Shown: positions 43,373-53,835 of the stretch, piece after piece
How positions within the stretch are numbered: position 1 is the stretch's first letter
How the letters are laid out: the number at the start of each line of letters is the position of its first letter
Assembly: GCF_022539505.1 (NCBI RefSeq)
Contig: NC_061511.1
Span: 34,420,620 to 34,484,619, forward strand
From: Lolium rigidum
Lineage: Eukaryota > Streptophyta > Magnoliopsida > Poales > Poaceae
Direction: 5' to 3'
DNA length: 64,000 nt
Program-made: the position numbers and the translations under genes
The notes under the pieces: model-generated
Told to the model about the DNA's origin: nothing
The model's database searches: none
The model's input: the letters and a program-made list of their open reading frames with translations, nothing else

Positions 43373-43691
43373 GAAATTGAGATGCAGCTAGGCTCGGCAG
43401 AACAACAAGTTTCAAATTCTCTGTTCAAGATACAACAGTACATATATGATACGGTTAACTCAGTATAGTTACCAACTTCTCATCCTTCTCCGGATGGTGT
43501 AAAACTAACCCCTCCGGTGTAAAATATTCGACCAAAAATACCTGCTGGTCACTGTAAAGAAAACATATACTGCTAAATGCTAATATTATGGGTATACTGT
43601 AAAAAAATACATACCACTCCTGCCGGCCCTAAATACTTGTCATAGGTTCAATGAATCGAGACACATTTTAGATATACTGTTGTTAAAAAGT
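43373..43691 (+). other. F2KP 3' UTR and short spacer
   Basis: AT-rich DNA follows the F2KP stop. It should contain the 3' UTR and polyadenylation site. No other feature was seen before the Harbinger-like element. Confidence 0.5.
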
Positions 43692-43740
43692 AAGAGCATC
43701 TCCAGCCGTCTCCCCGACAAGGTCCCCAGGACGCGTTTTG

Positions 43741-44040
43741 TCATCCGGATGGACGAAAACGGTCTAGTCGCGCCCCCGGTTCCTCGTTTTCGTCCGGATT
43801 AGGCCTTTCATCCGTCCGGAGAGCCCAGACCATCCCCGACCCCGGGGAGCGCTCGGGGACTCCGGACGAGAGAAAATCGCGGGAACCGTCTGGTGGCCCC
43901 GACCTGTCGGCGACAATGGCCTGGGTTTCTACGGCAATACCCTCGTCTTCCCGATCTACGGGACTACCCTCGTCTTCTCGATCTACGGCAGCACCCTCGT
44001 CGAACGAAAGCTTTGAACTCTCAAGTGGTGCAACATACAC
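43741..44040 (-). other. Open frame with DREDEG repeats inside the Harbinger-like element
   Basis: A 99-codon open stretch on the minus strand contains two tandem VDREDEG units. It has no ATG at its 5' end (it opens with GTG), so it is at best a second exon or a read-through part of the upstream acidic ORF. No known domain was recognised. Confidence 0.3.
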
Positions 44041-44095
44041 AAATTATATATAATTCAAATAAAATTACATATAAAAACTTTAAAACAAACTTAAA

Positions 44096-44401
44096 CTACT
44101 TCTTCTTCCTAGATGGCCCCGCCTCATCGTCGTGGTGGCGACGCTTCCGGCTCGTCACCTCCTCATCGGAGGAAGTTGAGTCCTCCTCGTCGTCAGCGTC
44201 CTCAGCCTCTTCGTCCTCCTCCTGCTCCTCCTCCTCTTCCTCGGCCTCTTCGTCCTCCTCCTCGTCGTCATCCCAATCGTTCTCGCTGGCCGGGGGGGGG
44301 GAATCGTCGCTGCTGGACGATGCAGCTTGATCCCACCAATGGCGCCATCCAGGCGGTTTTCCCTCGTTGTCGGTGTCCGATGGCCAAGAGAGATTGCTCA
44401 T
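44096..44401 (-). CDS. Small acidic, possibly nuclear, transposon-borne protein
   Basis: ATG 44401 (context GAGCAATC follows) opens 101 residues: MSNLSWPSDTDNEG, then PPGWRHWWDQAASSSSDD, a long run dominated by Glu and Asp, and a basic end (SRKRRHHDDEAGPSRKKK) resembling a bipartite nuclear signal. A TATATGG motif lies upstream on the same strand near 44456-44462. It has no catalytic motif. Composition resembles the antisense ORF of element D (WW next to an acidic run) but I cannot show homology. Whether it is expressed is unknown. Confidence 0.45.
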   Translation of the reverse strand: MSNLSWPSDTDNEGKPPGWRHWWDQAASSSSDDSPPPASENDWDDDEEEDEEAEEEEEEQEEDEEAEDADDEEDSTSSDEEVTSRKRRHHDDEAGPSRKKK

Positions 44402-45331
44402 GGTTGACAGAGGATGGTGAGGAGAGAATAGATGAATGGCGTCGGCCGTCGGGAACCATATATGTAGGTCTCTCGACGAAGAGAGCGGCGGTTGCTCTTC
44501 CGCGGAATTCGTGCTCCATTACGGCGGTTCTCGCGACGAGGCCACTGCGATGGTTCCCGACGAGACATTTGGGCTCCCCAGACCACTTTGCGGACCATTT
44601 ACGGCGGTTCAACGCGTCGAGGCCACTCCGACGGTTCCCCTTCCCGGCGACTGCACCGTCGATATGCACGCGGTGGGTGAGCGTCAGCATGCGACCATGG
44701 GCTCGCCGCTGGGAAAATGGGCCTCCGAGGCCACAAAATACATCCATCCGGCGCTAAATAGCGCCGGATTTCGGCCTAGGGAGCCCCAACGGCTGGGATG
44801 CTCTAAGGAATGTAGATTCATCCTGGAACTCAAGTCCAAGAATTTATTCCTTGTGCTCCTTTATTTCCCTGTGGCTGATGTCATGGAGGAAATGTACCAT
44901 CACCACCTCACTGCTCATGAGTTGGACTATGGAGCCACGAGACCTACTACCAAGCTAAGCCTCGAACCGTCTTGTCCTGCTGTGCTGTTCCCATATCCCA
45001 TGTGAGGACACGAAGGAGTTTCAGTTTCTTGCCCCAGAAACTCGGCTCGCCATGGCGCGGTGCTCCGCAGTGTGCCAAAACCTCCCCTGATTTCGTGCGG
45101 CATCTGCGAACCTTGTAGGGGGTAGACGGACGTATGCCTGCCTGGCTGGTCGCCACAAGTTGCCAATAGTTTTTGTTACCAAAAGGCGACGTTTGACGAA
45201 GTTGGTGAGCTTCGAGCAAGCTGATGCGTCACTGGCATGTGGGGTATGTCGAAAACGAAGGGCGGCAACGAGTTCTTTAAAGATCGATATACTGAAGAGA
45301 ATCGAATTTGCAACTTGTGACTACCTTCGGA

Positions 45332-45339
45332 TATATATA
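45332..45339 (+). promoter_or_regulatory. TATA box of the RING-H2 gene
   Basis: TATATATA lies 58 nt upstream of the chosen ATG (45398), which would put transcription start near 45365. The rest of 44807-45397 is upstream DNA without another recognisable gene. Confidence 0.6.
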
Positions 45340-45397
45340 GTCCAGTCACTAGAGTGCCACCACTGTGTACGTAGGCATTAACCAGCGTTCAGCAGCC

Positions 45398-45940
45398 ATG
45401 ACACCGTTTGCTCCTCCTTACAACACCAACGTCCTCCTGGCCGCGGTCACCGCGCTCTCGGCGGCCATCGCCTTCGTCGCCGCGCTCCACCTCTACGCCC
45501 GCTGCTTCCTGCAGCAACGTTCCGCCGCCACCTCCACGACCAACCCTCACGCGCTGGCGCTGCAGCGGCCGCCGGACGGCTACGGCTACGAGCTCCACGC
45601 GATCAGCGTCGTCGTCGACGCCGCGGTGTGCGCTCCGGACGAGGCGGCGGGGCTGGGCGCCAAGGAGCTGGGCGCTCTGCAGGTGCTCGTCTGGGAGTCT
45701 TCGTCTTCCGCCAAGGAGAAGGAGGCCACCTTCGACGAGCATTGCGCGGTGTGCCTCGGCGAGATGGAGGACGGCGAGCTGGGGAGGCTGCTCCCGGCGT
45801 GCCGCCACGTGTTCCACGTCGGCTGCATTGACGCCTGGCTCCGCCTCAGCTCCACGTGCCCGGTCTGCAGGTCGGCGGTGAGGACGGAGCTGGATGCGGC
45901 GGCTCCGGCGGCCGGCGTGGAGCCCTTGAGCTACTGTTGA
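45398..45940 (+). CDS. ATL-type RING-H2 E3 ubiquitin ligase
   Basis: An intronless gene of 180 residues, the usual layout for the Arabidopsis Toxicos en Levadura family. A hydrophobic helix at residues ~12-33 anchors the protein in a membrane. Residues 85-99 ([15 protein letters not shown]) stand where the GLD motif lies. The RING-H2 domain has C116, C119, C135, H137, H140, C143, C154 and C157 with spacing CX2CX15CX1HX2HX2CX10CX2C, and the Trp of [12 protein letters not shown] expected for E2 binding. I preferred ATG 45398 (CAGCCATGA) over the in-frame ATG at 45365, which lies only ~26 nt from the TATA box. ATL proteins are often stress or pathogen induced; the substrate is unknown. No defect was seen. 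Confidence 0.92.
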   Translation: MTPFAPPYNTNVLLAAVTALSAAIAFVAALHLYARCFLQQRSAATSTTNPHALALQRPPDGYGYELHAISVVVDAAVCAPDEAAGLGAKELGALQVLVWESSSSAKEKEATFDEHCAVCLGEMEDGELGRLLPACRHVFHVGCIDAWLRLSSTCPVCRSAVRTELDAAAPAAGVEPLSYC

Positions 45941-46531
45941 GCTGCCCAGTGACGGAATGCCAATGTATGTATATGGGCCGGTAAATATATATGTTTGGAC
46001 TTTGGACTGGACCCTCTCTCGCTTAGATAAAAAAAAAGTATGTGTAGTTCATATGTTTTTCCTTCTAGTTTAGGTTACTTAATTCCATCTAGGCTCCGAA
46101 ATTTTAAGGCTGGATATACATACAGAAATAATAAGTTCAAGTCCAAAATAGAAAACACGTGTTAAAGAGAAATGCAGTGTTCCTGGATCATTCCTGAACA
46201 AATCACATATTATTCGAGTTGCATAGTATAAAAGTTTATGACAAAATGCATGATGAAATGTTATGATCCAAACATCCATAGACTGCTCAATAGCGTGTCC
46301 AGCGTCCTCAGACTGCCATCAACCCATAGGGCGCATTGTGGCATGCCAAACATGAGCCAATGCCGAAGCCACGTAGGATACCAACATCCGAGTACCACAT
46401 GCCAGCGATCCAACCCATTTCCCCCGCCACATCACCTCTCCTCTTGCTTGAGACCGCTCCCACCTCTAGATTTGGCACATTTATTTTGCATGACCAAATT
46501 CTCACAATGACATCAGTTTGGTAGACTTGTT
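45941..46531. other. RING 3' flank and unassigned DNA
   Basis: The first part should hold the RING 3' UTR. From ~46280 the sequence may belong to the same degraded transposon as the fragment at 46532, but no ends were found. Confidence 0.4.
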
Positions 46532-46678
46532 GAAGGTTATGATCCACCTTGCAACTATGAGATCAGTGGCCACCAATATACCAAAGGATACTACCTAGTC
46601 GATAGCATCTATCCAAGATGGTCGATATTTGTGAAGACAATCGCTGAGCCTTTAGGTAAGAAGAAGTTGCAGGAAGAA
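46532..46678 (+). pseudogene. Fragment of Harbinger-type transposase
   Basis: The frame from GAA 46532 reads ...NYEISGHQYTKGYYLVDSIYP followed by RWSIFVKTIAEPLGKKK. This matches the well-conserved G-YTKGYYLADGIYPxW-FVKTI block of the plant Harbinger transposase (nuclease) family. Nothing else of the protein is continuous with it, so it is a relic of ~50 codons. Confidence 0.7.
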
Positions 46679-46929
46679 CATCGAGTGGGCATTTGGTGTG
46701 CTACAATCTCGATTTGCTATAGTTACGTACTGCTATTACTGGATCTCAATAGGAGATTGGGGGGCTACACAGAGGCGTCCTCCCAAACACGGCAACATGT
46801 GCCGCACCCTCCATTTAGCCGAGCCACTGCGTTTGCCGGACACCGTTTGGCGACGCGACTAGATGTGCTCTAAGTCGTGAATACAAGTTCCCATAAAAAA
46901 ATGCCACCATCATTTTTCCATTTCTTTTA

Positions 46930-47056
46930 CCCCCTCCTTTCCTCAAAAAAGCTGCCCAACTTCATCTAGATACGGAGATATATAAAGACATGTTTTACTT
47001 ATAGATACATCCATATATAGAAAAAGTTAATCAACTTCGTTTGGAAACGGAGGGAG
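46930..47056. mobile_element. Diverged Stowaway MITE
   Basis: The right end GGAAACGGAGGGAG is clear and the left end CCCCCTCCTTTCC is degenerate. Both are flanked by TA (46928-46929, 47057-47058). Length is 127 bp. Confidence 0.6.
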
Positions 47057-47058
47057 TA

Positions 47059-48885
47059 TGTTAACTGAGTTAAGAGCAATTGAATTCGTTGGGCTGGATA
47101 TGACCAGCGCAGCTTCAAGACAAATAATTATAGAGGATTTCCTCAATTTGAGTGCTTCATAATCCTGCAAATTGACCTAATCAGGTAGAACATGACCAGT
47201 TCATATTAAGCAAGCTTCCTTGTGCTCCCAGGACTATAATTAGACCCCTTTTTCCTCTGGAAATCTCTCTTTTTCCTTTTTTAATCTTATAATTGGTTAG
47301 CATCTCTTCAATTCTTCAGTCCCAACAAATCTAGCATTGCCACTTTTTACCTGAAAAAATAAGTACTGTACAACCAAAGGGTCTAGGATATTATTTCTGA
47401 GCAGTTTCTACTTTTTAAACTGACCGGCTGTTTGCGGGACCTGCCGTCCCTTTTCTCTTTATGTTAGCATTTTCCTAAATGCCCTGTATCTGTATGGAGC
47501 CTTTATCAATCATGACCCGAACTGACTTTCCTCACACGAGGTCACAAAGCAGCAGCATAAAGCGGTTGCACTTACTTACCATAGGAGCTCCTACGCAAAC
47601 ATGTTGTATATATGAATGACCTTAACTTAAAACATATCTGAAAATTCGAAAATACATGCCTTAACTTAAACAATGGATTGGTTATGTCCAGTTCTACTAG
47701 ACTACTACTGCTACTATATACTAGTATGGCTAAATGGTTACCACTTGCCAATATTGATCATGACCTAAGCTTGAGTTCCACTGTCCCACGTCTCACGCCC
47801 CCAACCTCGCCCATCCCAACCTCACCAATGCCTACTTCATCGACCAGTTCCACATTCGCATTGTGCACCTCGAAAATCATCTATCTCTTATCTATCTGAA
47901 CTCCTCAGTTTGGACATCAAATACAGATATATAAGAAAATAAATCTCGACATGTTCGCATTAGCAATCACCTAAATGGCCATTTCTCATCGCGGGCTGGT
48001 AGTTCTTATGTTACGATTTAACCAATAACATGGGTCGGTAATGGATCTCCAAGGCAGCACAAATGGAGATGACATTTCAGGTTTGCAAACAGTTGACCTA
48101 TTTTGAATAATTTATCAGGTAATCTGAATTCAGACTGGTTTGGAAAAATAAAATCAGTATCTGAAAGACCGAAGGGTGTCGTCCATGAAACAAAGTTACA
48201 GAGAAATAATCTGGATGTTGTAACGATAAAGTATAAAGGGCAGCATACCGGTCAAGCTAAAGCAAGCATCCACCACCTTGTCCAGAACCTCTGCCACAAT
48301 TAATGGTCAATGTCACCTTGGCTGCAGATGACATCATGAGACTGTAGTACTAGGAGAACGAACTGTTAGCATTCTTTTCTTAAAGATAAGTGCAGAAAAA
48401 ATAGACAATCATGAGTGGTATACTTACTGGTGGCAAAATGCCAACCTGTAGAAAAGGGAGCAATTCTTGAACAGACTAGATAATGAACATTCATAATTAA
48501 ATGTAGCACAATTTGTAAGTTGTAACTTTACAAGGAACTTACTAACTCAATGTACAAGGATGAGCATTCCTTCCGAACATGAACTCCAAATTTGACAGCA
48601 ATTTAAGCAGCATACCTGGTTTCGTCTCTAAGAAAAATTCAGTATTGCAGCATTCGGTATCAGCAATTGAAAGGTACGTCAGTTTAGGTGTTGGTTATCC
48701 ACAATAGTGCAAAAGAGGTACTATGATAAATAGGCTGCAAAAGTAACAGAACGCTGTGGATTTCAAGTTCCCCATAATGTGTCATTTCAAATTTACATGA
48801 AGGGAGTACGAGTCCACAGATATGCATTCCTCGGAACTGCAATACACCAATCTGAGAATGGTTCCTCTACACATTTCACTATGAC
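47059..48885. other. Intergenic DNA downstream of the ZIP gene
   Basis: AT-rich DNA between the MITE and the ZIP stop codon. Its right end should hold the ZIP 3' UTR. I see no gene, RNA or bounded repeat. Confidence 0.5.
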
Positions 48886-51636
48886 CTATGCCCAGAGAGC
48901 TAATATAGACATAGAAGCAGATCCGAGCACCAATGCAATGTAAGAGGCCTTCTTCAGTTTTAGAGATGATGTCATCATCTTGTTATGGAAGAAATCGAGA
49001 GAAATGAGATCAACCAGTGCCATGTAAACAAGGATTCCAGCAGAAAGGGAACCAAGAAGGCCTTCAATTATCAGGGCGTTTGGACTGCTATCGTCATAGC
49101 CAGTCATATGGAAGACTGCCATTCCAAGAAGTATTCCCAGTGGTGTTGTCACTGAGAACATTAAGCACATGTAACCCACTGTTGCCACCCCGAAACCAGC
49201 CTGTGAGAAATGGACAAGTATACATTCAGTCATCAATGAACATCACAAAAATCCCTAGCTGATGTTTATGTGCTATTACGATTCCAGAAAAAAAAACTTC
49301 TAAAGAAGGCCATGATATGTAAATTATGGATGATTACATACAAAAAATGTTACAATATACGACTAGAAACTGGTCAGTAGTGCCGTATAAAGTTGTCTAT
49401 TTGGCACATACGTACAAAATTGGTGTTGCAGGCAGTGGCCATGTTTGATACATAATGCCCTTGCTTTGTCTGACTCCGAAAAGTGACAAATATGCGATTT
49501 CAGTTATGAATCGATTGGCTGTTCTACCATATGTGCACATTTTGAAACCTCTCCCCTTTACTTTGTCGTTAGCATGTCAGACTGCATTATGGAATTGCTC
49601 TCCAGCAAGATACCACCAAGCAAAAAAGAACTTTAAAGACCTAGCTAGTGCTATTCTGCTTTCTCATCCGTGCATAACACATCAACCTCATTTAATGCCA
49701 ATACGATGGATGTGGATATGGACAGAATTATATGGAAAAAGGTTGTCTACAAAGACGATTAGTCCTGCATGGCAGCATGGTTTAGGTCTTGAAACTATCA
49801 CTGCTAGAGAAAATGTAACTGTGAGCAAAAGGGCCTGGTGTAGAACAAGGATCCTTCCACCAAGATTCATTGTAAAGTTACACATAGGATTCAGGGTGAT
49901 ACGAGTAGCTTATCAAATCATATTCAACAATAAAATATTTCCCGCCTGACAAAGTGGTAAATGCCAAACTTTTCAAGTCTGATTAAAACAATCGCATGAA
50001 ATGCTTGACAGAAATCAAATATCTAAATCAAGATAGGATGAAACAATCTCTTGTCTTCGCTAGGCACGAAACATCAGTTTAGTACTGTAACAGACATCAA
50101 CATGGGTAGGTATCACATGTTAATATATTATAATCAATCCATAAAGTATGACCACAGGTCAATGATACACTGACATGAAACATTCAAATAAGCTGCAAAC
50201 TTCCCGATTCATACTATCACAAATACACAATACTAAACTCGCACCGAAAGTCACAATATGAACAAATTTAGGAATCATATTCAACTACAAATCATATTGA
50301 GCTAACATATTTCCCACATGACAAAGTGGTATATGCTGCTTAACTAAAACAATGGGATTGCATGCTTCCTCTGGAGACAGACACAGAAATCAAACATCTG
50401 AATCAACATATGGGGGATACATCTTTTGTCTTTTCTAGATGGAAAGCATTGCTTTGATAAAAGACATTAAGGTATGTAGTCTCTTATCTACTCATAAAGT
50501 ATGACGAGAGGTCCATCAGACTATTTTTTTAAGAAAACAAATCAATATGAAACACAACACTGACATCAAACATTCTCATGAGCTGCCAGCTTCCTGATTC
50601 ATGCTAAATTAGGGAACTAAATGTCGTTCCATTGACCCCTATACATCACAGTTTTACTGGAGTATAAAATTCTTCTAGTAATAACAATTCAACCAATTGC
50701 ACAGAGAAATTGAGATGCTAAATATGTTTGAATCCTCACCTGCGCGATGCATCCGCCGAGGCCCATCCCCTCGAAGACCTGGTGGAAGGAGAGCGCGACG
50801 ACGAGCGGGCGGATGGCGCAGACGTCCTGCGACATCCCCAAGGTGACCCCGATGATGACGGAGTGGAACACAATCCCAATCTCCAGCACCTTGGAGACCA
50901 TCTTCTGCTTCTTCCTGGCCTCCTCCTCCTCCCCTTCCCCCACCTCCACCACCTCATGCCCGCCGCCATGGCATCCGACACTCGGGATCACCACCGCGGG
51001 CTCATCGCTGCGGACCAGCCGGGCGCCCTTCTTGGCCCCGAAGAGCGCCACGTCGTCCCGGTCTTCCGTATGACTGTCGGCGCGCGGTGCAGGGTTGTCG
51101 TCGTGGTCGTCGTTGTCGAGGAAGGCGCGTTTCCTGGGGCTCATTTCGCCGGCGAGCTCGAAGACGGGGGCCTTCTTGGTGGTGGGGATTGGGGCGTAGG
51201 GGGAGTGCTGTTCCTCCTCGTGCGGCGGGACGTGGCCGTGGGCCTCGAGGTGGGACGAGGCGGAGAGGTCGACGAGGAGGGCGAGCAGCGCGCCGACGAG
51301 GCAGAGGAGCCCCGCGAAGGGGAAGTCCCGCCAGGGCCTGCGCGACGCGACGGCGCAGTCGGCGAGCGCGGCGTAGGCGTCGGGGAGGACGTGCACGAGG
51401 GAGGTGGAGAGGATGACCCCCGCCGCGTAGCACTTGACGAGGAGGAGCCCCCGCGCGTAGCCGTCGCGGCCCTTGAAGGCCCTGGTGAGCGCGACGGGGA
51501 GGCAGACGCCGACGGCGCTGGCGATGAGGATGGCGAGCAGGGACCCCGTCTTGAGCCGCGCCGCCGCGGCCCCGTCGCGGCAGACCCTGGACAGCGCGGC
51601 GAGCTCGGCCGCCGGGAGGCACCCCGCGCCGGGCAT
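48886..51636 (-). CDS. ZIP6: ZIP-family zinc/iron transporter, ZIP6-like
   Basis: Two exons (51636-50740 and 49200-48886) join in phase 0 across a 1,539-bp intron to give 403 residues. The gene encodes a plasma-membrane ZIP transporter that imports Zn2+, Fe2+ or related ions. ATG 51636 gives [21 protein letters not shown]1-TM3 follow ([56 protein letters not shown]). A long variable cytosolic loop contains His-rich [14 protein letters not shown] and [13 protein letters not shown]4 carries the ZIP signature ([16 protein letters not shown]), TM5 has [15 protein letters not shown], and exon 2 has TM6-TM8, ending LALWA. Metal-site His residues in TM4 and TM5 are present. The ZIP6 label rests on overall resemblance remembered from rice and needs a tree. 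Exon 1 is very GC-rich, as is common for grass genes. The intron shows no gene. Confidence 0.92.
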
Positions 51637-51693
51637 GGCGGCGCGCGCGCGTGCGAGGTGTTGGGCTATATTACGCGCGCGCCAGTGACGGCG

Positions 51694-51842
51694 ACGGCGA
51701 CGGCGAGCGGTAGGAGACGGGGAGGGAGGACTTGGGATTGATGAGTGGGTTAAAACGAGCGAGGTTTCAATGCGGGGTGGGCCCGCGGAGACCGTGGGTT
51801 TTGTGGAAATTTATGAGAAAAGGAAGAATGGTTTAGTAGACA
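51694..51842. repeat. ZIP 5' flank, copy 1 of a direct duplication
   Basis: This ~150-bp segment just upstream of the ZIP ATG recurs at 53683-53832 in the same orientation with about ten differences. Confidence 0.88.
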
Positions 51843-51875
51843 ATGAATAGTCAGTGGATCTCACAACTCACGTTA

Positions 51876-53142
51876 GAGCATCTCCAACAGACGCGCTAAA
51901 CGTCCCGCGCGGCAAAAAAACCATCGTTTTGGCGCGCGCGGACGCTGCCGCGCTGCTCCAGCAGACGCGGGAAAACGACGCGCGCGCTAAAAAATTTACC
52001 GCCCGCGCGCTTTCGCGCTATCCGCGCGGGGAAATCTGCCGCGTGTGTTGCCGCGCGCGCTATTTAGACGACACGCGCGAGCGGCCAACCGCCACTCCTC
52101 CCACGCGTCTTCCTCCCGTGCCCTCTCTCCCCGCCGCTCTCCCTCCCGCGCCGCTCTCCTCCGCGCCGCTCCACCTCCGGCCGTTCCACCTCGACGCGAA
52201 GATGCCGCGCGCGCGCGCCGCTCGTCCTCCGGCTACCGCGGCGTCCGCGCGCGCGGCCGAGCGGCCGGTCCGACGCGGAGATCCGCTCCGGCGAGGAGCG
52301 GATCCGCCTCGGCACCTTCGACACGAGCGCACGAGGCGGCGCGTGCCTACGACGCCGTCGCGTGGCGGGCCGGGCCGCGGCCGCCGCGCGATGAACTTCC
52401 ACGACGTGTTCACGCGCGAGCGAGCGGAGATGCTCGCGCCGCCGCCGCCGATGATCACGCGCGAGCGGCGGCGCCGACGGCGGGGCCGGAGCGGCGCCTC
52501 GGTCATCGCCGAGCGCGACGAGGCGTTCCGCCTCGAATGGGCGCGCCGCTTCCCGGAGGACGTCGCCGCCACGGCGGCCTTCTACGCGGAGAAAGAGAAG
52601 AAGGAGGAGGAGAAGGCGGCGGCGAAGGCGGCAAAAAAAGCTTCCCGCGAGAAGCGCGCGCCGAGATCGCGAAGAGGAGGGCGGCGAGGGCCGCGAGGCG
52701 GCGAGGAAGGCGGAGGAGAGAAGAACGGCGCGGGGCCGTCGACGGTCATCGTCTCCTCCTCCTCCTCCTTCGAGTGGACGACAACGCCGGTGTCGTCCAC
52801 TACTCCGAGCAACTCGGACTTCAAGCGGGACTCCTCCGAGTAGAAGTTTATTATGTGTCGCATTGTATCGTCGAACTTTTATAAAATATATTCGTATTTT
52901 CGATCAAATTTTCATAGTTTGTTCGATTTAAATTTTCAAAAAACGGTCGGATTTAGCACTTTATACGCGCGCGCGCTGCAAAATAGCGCCTCTGCCGGAG
53001 GTGCGTTTTCGCGCAACAACGCGCGGCCGGAAAATAGCGCCTCTGCCGCGGGCAAATTCGCTAACACGCGCGCTAACAGTATACAGCGCGCCGAATCGCG
53101 CGTTTACAGCGCCAGATTTTAGAGCGTCTGTTGGAGATGCTC
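51876..53142 (+). mobile_element. Harbinger-like element carrying an AP2/ERF-like fragment; TSD TTA
   Basis: Near-perfect 25-bp inverted ends (GAGCATCTCCAACAGACGC...) are flanked by TTA (51873-51875, 53143-53145). It is 1,267 bp long, with no transposase and a GC-rich coding-like centre. The 3-bp TTA target and end sequence indicate PIF/Harbinger. It lies ~240 bp upstream of the ZIP start codon. Confidence 0.88.
52231..52843 (+). pseudogene. Broken AP2/ERF-like domain plus C-terminal tail in the Harbinger element
   Basis: In successive frames I read SSSGYRGVRAR (52222-52251), EIRSGEERIRLGTFDT (from 52278), then HEAARAYDAVAWR (~52330-52370), which together follow the AP2/ERF layout (YRGVR, then an EIR strand, LGTFxT, AARAYD helix). 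NFHDVFTRERAEMLAP and FRLEWARRFPEDVAATAAFYAEKEKKEEE follow to the stop at 52843. At least three frame changes separate these pieces, so this copy cannot make the domain. From memory, grass genomes hold many such AP2-bearing Harbinger copies. The gene piece was presumably captured from an ERF gene. Confidence 0.7.
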
Positions 53143-53145
53143 TTA

Positions 53146-53682
53146 TGTCTTTCCCCGGCTATAGCAACCACACGGTACAACTGCTAGAGCATTAGTACAA
53201 GCACATCTAAAAGAAAACACAAAAGAAAGAAAGAGAAAGAAGGTCAAAAAGATCGGATCGACGAAAACGGAGATGTTTTGTAGCCGCCACACCCTCCTGA
53301 GAATTCCCACCACGCTTCTAGCACTTTGATGCACCGCGTACCAACCTCCAAGAAGAGATGCGACGACAACGACGCTGCTGCCCGAACGTATCCTGGGGTT
53401 TCCCCCGATACACACCAAGGATAGGGGAGGAAGGCTTCACCCAACGCCCTTCAGGAAGGAATGGTGGCGCCCAGAGGCGTCACCGCATCGGTCTCAGCCA
53501 TACCGATGTTCCATCGTGCTCCACTAGCCACACCACCCATCAATGTGCACTACCACGACCATAGAGACACCACCGCCGTCTTACCGCGGTCAGCGAACCG
53601 AGGCCAACAGGACAAAGGAGGATCCCAAAACCGAGGAACGGCGAGGTATTGGACACGCAAGAGGGAACCACCTCCACCGCCA
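53146..53682. other. Unassigned DNA between the AP2 element and the ZIP-flank duplicate
   Basis: No gene or bounded element was recognised. The segment is absent between the corresponding sequences next to the ZIP gene, so it may be filler DNA from a repair event or another insertion. Confidence 0.4.
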
Positions 53683-53832
53683 ACGGCGACGGCGAGCGGT
53701 AGGAGACGGGGGAGCGAGGACTTGGGATTGATGAGTAGGTTAAAACGAGCGAGGTTTCAACACGGGGTGGGCCCGCAGAGACCGTGGGTTTTGTGGAAAT
53801 TTATGAGAAAAGGGAGGAATGGTTTAGTAGAC
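53683..53832. repeat. ZIP 5' flank, copy 2 of a direct duplication
   Basis: This copy runs from ACGGCGACGGCGAGCGG to GGTTTAGTAGAC and matches 51694-51842. It contains only flank sequence, no ZIP coding part. Confidence 0.88.
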
Positions 53833-53835
53833 GCT

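Larger units (their letters stand above)
43695..44803. mobile_element. Harbinger-like element with antisense acidic ORF; TSD TAA
   Basis: Terminal inverted repeats GAGCATCTCCAGCCGT and ACGGCTGGGATGCTC are flanked by TAA (43692-43694, 44804-44806). The 3-bp TWA target and these ends are typical of PIF/Harbinger elements. It is 1,109 bp long with no transposase, so it is non-autonomous. It carries open frames on the minus strand. Confidence 0.82.

Noticed and set aside
44113..44757. 214-codon plus-strand frame opposite the acidic ORF
   Set aside because: It is a Pro/Arg-rich shadow of the Glu/Asp-rich minus-strand frame.
49455..49949. 164-codon frame inside the ZIP intron
   Set aside because: It has no domain, irregular composition and no splice or promoter support; it is treated as intron.
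50728..51741. 337-codon open frame on the plus strand opposite ZIP exon 1
   Set aside because: It is the GC-rich mirror of the ZIP coding exon, with no domain and biased composition. The minus strand carries the transmembrane and metal-binding motifs.
51854..52843. 329-codon open frame starting before the AP2-bearing element
   Set aside because: It begins outside the transposon end and most of its N-terminal half is low-complexity Arg/Ala/Pro. Only its last part matches the AP2-linked tail, so it is not a single gene.
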